Source: an uncultured Ruminococcus sp.
GTDB taxonomy: Bacteria > Bacillota > Clostridia > Oscillospirales > Ruminococcaceae
Length of the DNA stretch: 11,026 nucleotides
Assembly (NCBI GenBank): GCA_900553675.1
Contig: USEH01000057.1
Location: 1 to 11,026, forward strand
Reading direction: 5' to 3'
The notes below the pieces were generated by a model. The model was not told the DNA's origin and searched no databases. It saw only the letters and a program-made list of their open reading frames with translations. The position numbers and the translations under genes are program-made. Numbering within the stretch: the stretch's first letter is position 1; every line of letters begins with the position of its first letter. This document shows, piece after piece, positions 1 to 6,744 of this stretch.

Positions 1-1507
1 TGACCGTGCCGGTGAACAGGTGGGTGTCCTGCAAAACCATGGCGATGTTCTTCCGCAGGAAGTCGCGGCTGTAGTCCTTTAGCGGTCTGCCGTCGATAAG
101 TATTTCGCCCTCGTTGATATCGTAGAAGCGATTTAACAGGTTGGTGACGGTTGTCTTGCCTGCGCCGGTCGAGCCGACAAAGGCTATCTTCTGTCCGGGC
201 TTTGCATAAAGGCTGATGTGCTTAAGCACCGTTTTATCCGGAACGTAGCCGAAGCTTACGTCTTTAAGCACAACGTCGCCCCTGATAACGTCTGCCAAGG
301 CATCGGGGACATCCGCCGCTTCGGGGTCGGTGTCCATAACCTCAAATACTCGCTCCGCTCCGGCAAGAGCTGCAAATATGGTTGACATCTGCTGGGAGAT
401 GTTGTTTATCGGCATTGAGAACTGCTTGGAGTACTGCGCAAACAGTCCCAAAGCACCGGTTGAAAGCTTGCCGAACACCATAAGTATTGCGCCCACGCCG
501 ATGGTAACGCCGTAGGATATCTGAGATGTGTTGCCCATAAGCGGACCCATGATAGAGCCGTAGAACTGCGCCTTAAACTGCTTTTCGCGCATATCCTTAT
601 TTAAAATGCTGAACTCGTCAACCGCGGTCTGCTCGTGATTGAACACCTTGATTACCTTCTGACCGGTTACGGTTTCCTCGGTGTAGCCGTTTACTGCACC
701 CAAAGCCGCCTGCTGTCCGGAGTAGTATTTTGAGGATATCTTTGCGATAGCTCCGCCGCCCAGCGCAAATACCGGTATGAAGAAGATGGTAACAAGCGTT
801 AAAATCCAGTTGGTGGTTATCATAAAGAAAAATGTACCCAAAAGGTTTACAACGCCGGATATGATGGACGTTAGCGAGTTGTTTATCATAACGTCTATAT
901 TGTCGATATCGTTGGTAAAGCGTGACATAACCTCGCCGGTGGGGTGGGAATCGAAGAATCTGACAGGAAGCCTTTGCAGCTTGGTGAACAGGTCGTTTCT
1001 TATAGATTCAATGGTTCCCTGAGATACTACAAGCATCATTCTAGACTGCAAGTAGCTGGTTATAACGCCGACTCCGTAGACAACGGCAAAGATACATATT
1101 ACAACGATTATGTAGCTCATCATTTCGCTTCTGACGGCGACGTTTATGGGACCCGTAAAGCCGGCAATGATGTTATCGACTATTCTTTCAGGACCGCTTA
1201 AAGGCTGCTCCTGCCCGCTTACTGCAAGGCTCAGCTTGTTGATAATCGGCGCTAAAAGATATCCGCCGCAGAGCGATGCAACCGTGTTTACAAGCATGCA
1301 CAAAAGAATGATAACTATTCTGAACTTGTAGTTTTTAAGATAGCTGAGCATTCTTTTAATGGTCTGCGAGCCGTGCTTAAGGCTGGATTTTCCGACGCGG
1401 ACTCCCCCTCTACCTCTGGGACCTCCGCCTCCGGGACCACCGCCCATTCTTAAAGCGGTGGCTGAGGAATTATACTGCTTCTGAAGCTCTTTTAAATCTC
1501 TTGCCAT
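1..1507 (-). CDS. ABC exporter half-transporter, catalytic-partner type (partial, C-terminus off the left edge)
   Basis: Fused membrane and ATP-binding half-exporter of the type I (MsbA/BmrD/TM288-like) fold, 502 codons visible. Residues about 60-390 form the six-helix transmembrane domain, including the coupling-region motif SHPTGEVMSRFTNDID (187-202). The nucleotide-binding domain starts near 410, with Walker A GSTGAGKT at 445-452 and the Q-loop Gln at 493. The window ends before the signature, Walker B and switch His, so the catalytic Glu cannot be seen. A Gly/Arg-rich cytoplasmic tail (residues 22-35) precedes the first helix. The ATG lies 5 nt after the stop of the upstream ABC gene, and its AAAGGAG site (1518-1524) is inside that gene, which suggests translational coupling. 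Because the upstream partner has a degenerate site, this subunit is inferred to supply the active ATPase site. The substrate is unknown; drugs, peptides or lipids are typical. Confidence 0.93.
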   Translation of the reverse strand, partial: MARDLKELQKQYNSSATALRMGGGPGGGGPRGRGGVRVGKSSLKHGSQTIKRMLSYLKNYKFRIVIILLCMLVNTVASLCGGYLLAPIINKLSLAVSGQEQPLSGPERIVDNIIAGFTGPINVAVRSEMMSYIIVVICIFAVVYGVGVITSYLQSRMMLVVSQGTIESIRNDLFTKLQRLPVRFFDSHPTGEVMSRFTNDIDNIDVMINNSLTSIISGVVNLLGTFFFMITTNWILTLVTIFFIPVFALGGGAIAKISSKYYSGQQAALGAVNGYTEETVTGQKVIKVFNHEQTAVDEFSILNKDMREKQFKAQFYGSIMGPLMGNTSQISYGVTIGVGAILMVFGKLSTGALGLFAQYSKQFSMPINNISQQMSTIFAALAGAERVFEVMDTDPEAADVPDALADVIRGDVVLKDVSFGYVPDKTVLKHISLYAKPGQKIAFVGSTGAGKTTVTNLLNRFYDINEGEILIDGRPLKDYSRDFLRKNIAMVLQDTHLFTGTV

Positions 1508-1512
1508 GCCGC

Positions 1513-3261
1513 TCACGCTCCTTTCCTTTGGGCGTCGTTCTGGGAATAATAGATTTCCTGATACGCTTCGTTGGTTTCAAGCAGCTGCTCGTGAGTGCCT
1601 ATGCCCGAAATCTCGCCCTCGTTCATAACTACTATAATGTCGGCGTCCTGCACCGAGGTTATTCTCTGGGCGATGATTATTTTGGTGAAGTCGGCAAGCT
1701 CGTTTTTGAACGCGAGCCTTATCTGAGTCTCGGTTGCGGTGTCTACCGCGCTGGTGGAGTCGTCTAAAATAAGCACCTTCGGCTTTTTAAGAAGCGCACG
1801 CGCTATGCAAAGGCGCTGCTTTTGCCCGCCCGAAACATTGGTGCCGCCCTGGTCGATTTCGGTCTGATAGCCGTCTTTAAACGAATCGACGAATTTATCC
1901 GCCTGAGCGCTGTGTGCGGCGGCTTTTATCTCCTCCTCGGAAGCGTCCTCGTCGCCCCAGCGGAGATTTTCCTCAATCGTTCCGGAGAACAGGGTGTTGT
2001 TCTGCAAAACCATACCTATACCCTCGCGCAGGTTGTAGATGGTGTAGTCCTTAACGTTTCTGCCGTCGACAAGAACTTCGCCCTCGTCGGGGTCGTAAAG
2101 CCTTGATATCATCGAAACAAGAGTGGTTTTGCCGCAGCCGGTCGAGCCGATTATTCCCACGATCGACTTTGCCGGTATTTTCAGGTTGATATTATTAAGC
2201 ACGCTTTCGTCTGAGTTCTTGTAGTAACGGAATGTGACGTTTTTAAACTCGATTTCGCCGTTCTTAACGGTAAGCTCGGGGTCGGCGGTCTCGTTATCGC
2301 GGATGTCGGGCTGCTCGTCGAGTATTTCCTTGATACGCTTTGCCGATGCCAGCGCACGCGATGACATCATCAGAAGCATGGAAACCATCATCAGTGAGAA
2401 CAAAATCTGGTTGGTGTATGTAACGAACATCTGCAAATCGCCAACGCCCATTCCGATTCCCGCGGTGTCGAACACCATTCTCGAGCCGAAGTAGATTATG
2501 CACAAAACGGTAACGTTCATGATAAGCGTTGTAACCGGCGACATGAAAATCATAATTCTCATTGCGCTCATGCTGGCACGCTTGTATTCGCGGTTTGCGT
2601 TGCCGAACTTGTCGATTTCGTGATCCTCACGGACAAAGCTTTTAACCACCCTAACGTTGGTTACGTTCTCCTGAACGGTGGAGTTTAAGGCGTCGAGCTT
2701 TTTCTGAACCCGACCGAACCGCGAAAATCCGGTGAGGATAATAGCTCCGACCGATACCAGAAGAACCGGTATTGAAACCGCAAATGTAACCGAAAGCTTT
2801 GGCTGAAGGCTTATCGACATGATAAGTGCAGCGATGAGCATACCCGGTGCGCGGAAAGCCATCCTTAAAAGCATATTTATAAAGTTCTGCATCTGGGTAA
2901 CGTCGTTTGTAAGCCTTGTTACCAGCGAACCGGTGGAGAACTTGTCGATATTGGCAAACGAGAAGGTCTGCACCTTTTCAAAAACGTCCTGCCGCAGGTC
3001 TGCTGCGAAGTTAACAGACGCCTTTGCCCCGAAATATGAGCCGCCTACTCCGCCTGCCATCATTAAAACCGCACACAGAATTATTCCGCCCATTACCAAA
3101 AGGCCCTTGGCGACGGTCAGCGTGCCATCCATCTGCGAGTCGATAACAGTGCCTAAAAGCTTAGGCATGATAACCTCGCCGGCAACCTCGACAAGCATAC
3201 ACAGCGGGGTTATCAGAAAGTACATCCAGTAGGGTCTTATATATTTAAACCATGTTTTCAA
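1513..3261 (-). CDS. ABC exporter half-transporter with degenerate ATPase site (BmrC/TM287-like)
   Basis: Complete 582-residue half-exporter. The transmembrane domain covers about 10-310 and the nucleotide-binding domain about 335-575. Visible motifs are tyrosines 346-347 in the A-loop region, Walker A GSTGCGKT (372-379), Q-loop Gln420, an intact signature VSGGQ (476-480) and Walker B VLILD (496-500). The residue after Walker B is Asp501 instead of the catalytic Glu, and the switch position is Gln532 (IIIAQRI) instead of His. In heterodimeric exporters such as TM287/288 and BmrCD, these changes mark the subunit carrying the degenerate site, while its intact signature completes the partner's active site. 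I infer heterodimerisation with the gene just downstream. The start is TTG, chosen because AAAGGAG lies 8 nt upstream and the first in-frame ATG is 13 codons further in. The gap to marR is 14 nt. Substrate unknown. Confidence 0.94.
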   Translation of the reverse strand: MKTWFKYIRPYWMYFLITPLCMLVEVAGEVIMPKLLGTVIDSQMDGTLTVAKGLLVMGGIILCAVLMMAGGVGGSYFGAKASVNFAADLRQDVFEKVQTFSFANIDKFSTGSLVTRLTNDVTQMQNFINMLLRMAFRAPGMLIAALIMSISLQPKLSVTFAVSIPVLLVSVGAIILTGFSRFGRVQKKLDALNSTVQENVTNVRVVKSFVREDHEIDKFGNANREYKRASMSAMRIMIFMSPVTTLIMNVTVLCIIYFGSRMVFDTAGIGMGVGDLQMFVTYTNQILFSLMMVSMLLMMSSRALASAKRIKEILDEQPDIRDNETADPELTVKNGEIEFKNVTFRYYKNSDESVLNNINLKIPAKSIVGIIGSTGCGKTTLVSMISRLYDPDEGEVLVDGRNVKDYTIYNLREGIGMVLQNNTLFSGTIEENLRWGDEDASEEEIKAAAHSAQADKFVDSFKDGYQTEIDQGGTNVSGGQKQRLCIARALLKKPKVLILDDSTSAVDTATETQIRLAFKNELADFTKIIIAQRITSVQDADIIVVMNEGEISGIGTHEQLLETNEAYQEIYYSQNDAQRKGA

Positions 3262-3269
3262 GTGAATTT

Positions 3270-3276
3270 CTCCTTT
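3270..3276 (-). promoter_or_regulatory. Ribosome binding site that fixes a TTG start
   Basis: AAAGGAG lies 8 nt before the TTG codon at 3261-3259. Its first base is the last base of the marR TGA stop codon, so termination on marR and initiation on the ABC gene are next to each other, as expected for translational coupling. Confidence 0.8.
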
Positions 3277-3743
3277 CAGCAGCAGTGCTTATCGCAGCCC
3301 GAAGCGGTTTTAAGATTTGAGGATACCCGCTTTAAGTAGCTGAGAAGCTCTTCAAGCTCATTCTCCGAGAAACCGTCGAAGGTTCTTTCGTCCACCTCGT
3401 CGAAAATCGCGCCGGTCATGTTGATTACTTCCTTGCCCTTGGGCGTTACGGTTATGTTGTTAACGCGCGAATCGTCCTCCGACTGCGCACGCTCGATAAA
3501 TCCCTGCGCCTCTAACTTTTTCAGGGTTACCGTTACCGCGGCGGGAGATATCTCCATTCTTTTTGCAAGCTCCTTTTGCGAGATGTTGCCGTTGAAATTG
3601 ATTGTCAGCAGCATTGTATGCTGACTGCGGTGAAGCCCCAGCGCGCTGACCTTTGTTTCAACCAGCGCATGGTGAAGGCGATTGCACTTTAAAAACAGGT
3701 GCATACACTGCTTAAATCTGTCCTTTCGGGAACCTGACTCCAT
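3276..3743 (-). CDS. MarR-family transcriptional regulator with Cys-rich C-terminal tail
   Basis: Winged helix-turn-helix repressor of the MarR family, 155 residues from the chosen start. Residues about 54-100 hold the DNA-binding domain: ISQKELAKRMEIS, then the recognition helix around SPAAVTVTLKKLEAQGFIER, then the wing with DSRVNNITVTPKG. Flanking helices form the usual dimer domain. An ATG at 3761 would add six residues but has no ribosome binding site. The ATG at 3743 has AAAGGA 9 nt upstream, so I use it. The last six residues are CDKHCC (Cys150, His153, Cys154, Cys155), an uncommon tail that could bind metal or sense thiol stress; this is inference. It is first in an operon with the two ABC exporter genes, so it most likely represses that exporter and itself through the palindrome over its promoter. 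Confidence 0.93.
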   Translation of the reverse strand: MESGSRKDRFKQCMHLFLKCNRLHHALVETKVSALGLHRSQHTMLLTINFNGNISQKELAKRMEISPAAVTVTLKKLEAQGFIERAQSEDDSRVNNITVTPKGKEVINMTGAIFDEVDERTFDGFSENELEELLSYLKRVSSNLKTASGCDKHCC

Positions 3744-3752
3744 CTGTACCAT

Positions 3753-3758
3753 TCCTTT
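3753..3758 (-). promoter_or_regulatory. marR ribosome binding site that selects the internal ATG
   Basis: AAAGGA lies 9 nt before the ATG at 3743-3741. It falls between the upstream in-frame ATG (3761) and the chosen one, so it can only serve the latter. The ATG at 3752 is too close to it. Confidence 0.7.
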
Positions 3759-3782
3759 CATAAAAATAATTTATCAGTTAAC

Positions 3783-3798
3783 AATTAACGAGTTAATT
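3783..3798. promoter_or_regulatory. 16-bp palindrome, likely MarR operator
   Basis: AATTAACGAGTTAATT is two 7-bp arms around a central GA and overlaps the first half of the marR -10 element. An extra GTTAAC (3777-3782) sits next to it on the downstream side. MarR-family proteins commonly bind AT-rich palindromes of about this length over their own promoters. That this regulator binds here is inferred. Confidence 0.65.
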
Positions 3799-3824
3799 AT
3801 ATACTTTTGAATTGAAATTGTCAA
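3796..3824 (-). promoter_or_regulatory. Sigma-A promoter of the marR-ABC operon
   Basis: On the minus strand, TTGACA (3824-3819) and TATAAT (3801-3796) are separated by exactly 17 bp, a full consensus match. Transcription would start near 3789, about 45 nt before the chosen marR start codon. The -10 overlaps the palindrome at 3783-3798, so a bound repressor would block polymerase. Confidence 0.85.
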
Positions 3825-3994
3825 TATCGATTTTGCAAAAAGTAAATAATAATACTGTGATGTTTTTGTTAAATTTATAAAAAATCGCCCTGCCCGACAC
3901 ATTCAGGAACATAATATGCAGTATGCCCGCGTGTCATACGCAGACCGCAGCTGCAATTTCCGTTTTATATTGTATATAAATTTGCATATTTCGG

Positions 3995-4023
3995 TTTACT
4001 TTTTCGATAGAAAATGCTATACT
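3995..4023 (+). promoter_or_regulatory. Extended -10 promoter of the SGNH hydrolase pair
   Basis: TTTACT (3995-4000), a 17-bp spacer and TATACT (4018-4023), with TG at 4015-4016 giving an extended -10. Transcription would start near 4030, leaving a leader of about 90 nt before the first SGNH gene. Confidence 0.7.
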
Positions 4024-4105
4024 GTATTTATTAATGGGCTTATGCTCAGCGGCTTCTGCAAAGTAATTGGCAAGCCTGCATGCGCAGGGCAAAAACAGAT
4101 AGCAC

Positions 4106-4113
4106 AAAGGAAG
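4106..4113 (+). promoter_or_regulatory. Ribosome binding site that selects the ATG at 4122
   Basis: AAAGGAAG precedes the ATG at 4122 at normal distance. The upstream in-frame ATG at 4080 has no such site and would add 14 charged, non-conserved residues. Confidence 0.7.
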
Positions 4114-4121
4114 ATGACAAA

Positions 4122-5279
4122 ATGACAGAAATCAAAAACGAGATCTGGTTGGCAACATGGGGCACGGCTATGCTCACCCCCGCGGACGAACAGATTCCCA
4201 AAAATCCCACGCTTGAAAACAACACCCTGCGCCAGCAGATAAGGGTATCAGTCGGCGGAAACAAGCTAAGGCTTGTTATATCCAACGAATACGGCGAAAC
4301 CGACCTTGAAATAGGCTCGCTTATGCTTGCAAGGATAGACAATCCCAAGAGCCACAAGGTAGACCTTGATTCGCAAATTGCGCTGACCTGCAATTCAGAG
4401 CCATCGTTCGTAGTCCCCGCCGGAAAGAGGATTACAACCGACGTTATCGATTTTGAATTTGCCCCGCTTGAAGACCTTGCTATTACCATGAAGCTTGGCA
4501 ACGTTCCCTCAACGCTCACCTGCCACACCGCTTCGAGATGCTCGGCATGGATTGTCAAGGGCGATCACGCCAAGGACAACGACTTTACCGACATCGAGGA
4601 GATGACCTCGTGGTACTTTATAACCGAGCTTGACACAATGGCTTCAAACGACAGCGCAGCTATTGTATGCCTTGGCGATTCCCTAACCGACGGCGCAAGC
4701 GTTGAGACAAACGCCTTTGCCCGCTACACCGACGAGCTTTCGCGCCTGTTGCGCAAGGATGAAAAGCTTAACAATCTGTCGGTGGTAAACATGGGCATAG
4801 GCGCGACGGCTTTATATATCTACGGTGGAGAAATAGCGGGAACCAACCGCGCCAACAGGGACGTTTTAAAGATTCCGGGCGTTAAATACTGCGTACTGTT
4901 TATGGGCGTAAACGATATCGGGGCGTCTAAAACCGATATCTCGGATGATATCATAAGAGAATACAAGTCCATAACCGAAAGATGCCACAAGCAGGGCATA
5001 AAGGTTATAGGCGTTACAATAACCCCATTCAAGGGCAACGGCTACTATTCCGAGCTTCATGAAAGCATCCGCATAAAGGTCAACAAATTTGTTCTGTCGG
5101 AGGATTCCGGCTTTGACGCCTGCATTGATATGTGCAAGGTTGTCGCTTCAGAAAACGACCCCGACAAGATGTCTTCATCATATGTTTCCGTTTGGAACGA
5201 CTATCTGCACTTTAATCATAGCGGCTACAAGAAAGTGGGCGAAACAGTTTATCAGCACCTTAAGGAATTAATCGGCTAA
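4122..5279 (+). CDS. Cytoplasmic SGNH/GDSL-family hydrolase (paralog 1)
   Basis: Two-domain esterase-type hydrolase, 385 residues. Residues 1-175 form an N-terminal domain, probably a beta-sandwich, with the block TLRQQIRVSVGGNKLRLVISNEYG (35-58) that often precedes SGNH domains in bacterial GDSL proteins. The SGNH domain shows GDSLTDG (185-191, nucleophile Ser187), a block II Gly in GIGA (226), GVND (262-265, oxyanion Asn264) and WNDYLH with Asp360 and His363 completing the triad. The start lacks a signal peptide, so it should act in the cytoplasm. It shares roughly half its residues (by eye) with the downstream gene, 57 nt away with no terminator between, so a duplication within one operon is likely. 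The family removes acyl groups from sugars, lipids or glycans; here a deacetylase acting on imported oligosaccharides is a guess, not shown. Confidence 0.92.
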   Translation: MTEIKNEIWLATWGTAMLTPADEQIPKNPTLENNTLRQQIRVSVGGNKLRLVISNEYGETDLEIGSLMLARIDNPKSHKVDLDSQIALTCNSEPSFVVPAGKRITTDVIDFEFAPLEDLAITMKLGNVPSTLTCHTASRCSAWIVKGDHAKDNDFTDIEEMTSWYFITELDTMASNDSAAIVCLGDSLTDGASVETNAFARYTDELSRLLRKDEKLNNLSVVNMGIGATALYIYGGEIAGTNRANRDVLKIPGVKYCVLFMGVNDIGASKTDISDDIIREYKSITERCHKQGIKVIGVTITPFKGNGYYSELHESIRIKVNKFVLSEDSGFDACIDMCKVVASENDPDKMSSSYVSVWNDYLHFNHSGYKKVGETVYQHLKELIG

Positions 5280-5336
5280 GCAGGATGATTCCTAAAAGAT
5301 AAATTACGCAAAACAACAAGAAAGGAAAGTATAAAA

Positions 5337-6581
5337 ATGAAACTGAAAAGACTTTTAGCACTGATTCTTGGCATGATAATGCTTCTGTCGCTTGCTTCCT
5401 GCGGCGAAGAATCAAAGGTTGTTGAGACCAAGGACGAGGCAGGATGGTTTACCACATGGACCTCGGCTCAGCTTACCGCCGGACCCGACGAAACTCCTAT
5501 GGACCCCGCTCTTAAAGAAAACCCCTGCCGTCAGCAGATAAGGGTGTCCATCGGCGGCGAAAAGATCAAGCTTACATTATCCAACGAATACGGCGACATT
5601 CCGGTTATTATCGAGGGTGTTCACATTGCCCATCTTTTAGACCCCAACGCGCCCGCTATCGACGCTTCTACCGACACTGCCGTTACCTTCGGCGGCGCAA
5701 ATGAAGTAACCATAGAACCGGGAACGGTTGTCGCCTCAGACGAAATCGATTTTAAGTTTGAAGCGCTGGACGATTTAGCCGTAACCATGAAGTTCGGCAA
5801 GTTCACCGGCGGAACCATCACCAGCCACACCGCCGCAAGAGCTTCGACATGGATTGCATCCGGCGACCATCTTGCCGACGAAACCTTTAACCCCGGAAAG
5901 GTTATGACAAGCTGGTACTTTTTAAACAGCCTTGAAACCTGGGGCGAAGCCGGAACAAAGACAATTGTCTGCATAGGCGACTCCATCACCGACGGTGCAA
6001 GCTCCACCACCAACGCTTTTGCAAGATATTCCGACGAGCTGGCGCGCAGGCTTCAGGCAAACGAGTCCACCAAAAACATAGCCGTTGCAGCCAAGGGCAT
6101 AGGCGGAAACGCTGTTTTCGGCGGTCTGGGTACTGCCTGCAAGGACAGGTTTGACAGAGACGTTATCAACGTCCCCGGCGTTAAGTACTGCGTTGTCATG
6201 ATAGGCATAAACGATATCGGCTACGAGGGCGAGGATATGTCCGATAAAATCATCGAGGAATACAAGGTGATGATTAAAAAGTGCCACGAAAACGGCATTA
6301 AGATTTACGGCGGAACCCTTACCCCCATCAAGGGAAGCGGCTACTATTCCGAGCTTCATGATAAGACCCGCAAGGCTCTGAACGAATTTATAAAGTCGGA
6401 CAAGTCCGGATTCGACGGCTACATCGACTTTGAAGCAGCGTTAGCAGACCCTGCCGACCCCGACAAGCTCGACGACCAGTACGTTTCGGTATGGAACGAC
6501 TACCTCCACCCCAACGACGCTGGCTATTGCAAGATGGGCGAGGTCGCATATGAATATCTTAAGGATATTGTAGTTGAATAA
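5337..6581 (+). CDS. SGNH/GDSL-family hydrolase, predicted surface lipoprotein (paralog 2)
   Basis: Exported paralog of the preceding gene, 414 residues. Lys/Arg at 2-5, a hydrophobic core (6-20) and the lipobox LASC with Cys22 form a lipoprotein signal, followed by a short charged linker to about 36. The same N-terminal domain follows (NPCRQQIRVSIGGEKIKLTL from 62), then the SGNH domain: GDSITDG (214-220, Ser216), GIGG (254-257), GIND (290-293, Asn292) and WNDYLH with Asp388 and His391. All catalytic residues are present in both copies. AAAGGA (5321-5326) lies about 10 nt before the ATG. A strong hairpin terminator follows the stop. The protein should sit on the outer face of the membrane and remove ester groups from extracellular substrates. 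Acetylated plant polysaccharide is a plausible target but nothing in the sequence proves it. Confidence 0.93.
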   Translation: MKLKRLLALILGMIMLLSLASCGEESKVVETKDEAGWFTTWTSAQLTAGPDETPMDPALKENPCRQQIRVSIGGEKIKLTLSNEYGDIPVIIEGVHIAHLLDPNAPAIDASTDTAVTFGGANEVTIEPGTVVASDEIDFKFEALDDLAVTMKFGKFTGGTITSHTAARASTWIASGDHLADETFNPGKVMTSWYFLNSLETWGEAGTKTIVCIGDSITDGASSTTNAFARYSDELARRLQANESTKNIAVAAKGIGGNAVFGGLGTACKDRFDRDVINVPGVKYCVVMIGINDIGYEGEDMSDKIIEEYKVMIKKCHENGIKIYGGTLTPIKGSGYYSELHDKTRKALNEFIKSDKSGFDGYIDFEAALADPADPDKLDDQYVSVWNDYLHPNDAGYCKMGEVAYEYLKDIVVE

Positions 6582-6586
6582 GCGCA

Positions 6587-6696
6587 ATTATACTAACATC
6601 CGTCTAGAAATGTCCAAAAAATCGGGTGCAAAACCCATCGTACAGCGGTTTTGTGCCCGATTTTTTGCTATCATTTCAGACGGAGATTAGTATTAT
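6587..6696. repeat. 110-bp imperfect inverted repeat enclosing the terminator
   Basis: Pairing continues beyond the terminator stem. ATTATACTAA (6587-6596) matches TTAGTATTAT (6687-6696) with one mismatch. CCGTCTAGAAATG (6600-6612) matches CATTTCAGACGG (6672-6683) with one bulged base. With the 20-bp central stem, the structure fills most of the space between the convergent genes. It could be a long composite terminator or a small palindromic (MITE/REP-like) element; I see no clear target-site duplication. Confidence 0.6.
6616..6666. terminator. Bidirectional intrinsic terminator
   Basis: A 20-bp stem (6616-6635 with 6647-6666, two G-U wobbles) surrounds an 11-nt loop. The left arm opens with six A and the right arm closes with six T, so a U-tract follows the GC-rich stem on both strands. 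It lies just after the SGNH pair on the plus strand and behind the ABC-2 permease gene on the minus strand. Confidence 0.88.
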
Positions 6697-6731
6697 CCCC
6701 TGCTCCATCATACCGAGCAGGGGATAATTTT
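6692..6731. terminator. Second hairpin at the convergent junction, probable terminator
   Basis: A perfect 14-bp stem (6692-6705 with 6715-6728) has a 9-nt loop and is followed on the plus strand by a short T run. It is the first hairpin met by transcripts of the leftward permease gene, 16 bp after its stop. Its left arm shares bases 6692-6696 with the outer arm of the 110-bp inverted repeat, so the two folds compete. Confidence 0.65.
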
Positions 6732-6744
6732 ATGTCCTTCCGAC

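Larger units (their letters stand above)
3744..4121. other. Divergent intergenic region between marR and the SGNH pair
   Basis: AT-rich gap of about 380 bp with no convincing gene. It holds the leftward marR promoter and palindrome (3783-3824) and the rightward SGNH promoter (3995-4023). Between them, about 3825-3990, I see no further strong signal apart from GTATG/CATAC arms at about 3922-3940. The leader of the SGNH operon has a small hairpin, CCTGC-ATGC-GCAGG (4075-4088). GGCTT (4051-4055) could instead pair with AAGCC (4072-4076), which overlaps the hairpin. Neither resembles a riboswitch that I recognise. Confidence 0.6.

Noticed and set aside
2819..3232. 137-codon plus-strand frame opposite the first ABC exporter gene
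   Set aside because: It is antisense to the transmembrane domain of a well-supported exporter and its composition is that of a reverse reading, without motif or start signal.
1..3261. A single ABC exporter gene broken by a frameshift
   Set aside because: Each part has its own complete transmembrane domain and Walker A, and its own ribosome binding site; these are two separate half-transporters.
4080..4121. Longer start for the first SGNH protein at ATG 4080
   Set aside because: The 14 extra residues are charged and non-conserved, and the good ribosome binding site (4106-4113) serves the ATG at 4122.
3916..4125. 69-codon plus-strand frame in the intergenic region before the SGNH pair
   Set aside because: It spans the predicted promoter and ribosome binding site of the SGNH operon, lacks its own ribosome binding site and has no recognisable features.
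4046..4558. 170-codon open frame on the minus strand opposite the first SGNH gene
   Set aside because: It is antisense to a gene with clear catalytic motifs, has no ribosome binding site, and its translation resembles no family; it is a shadow frame.
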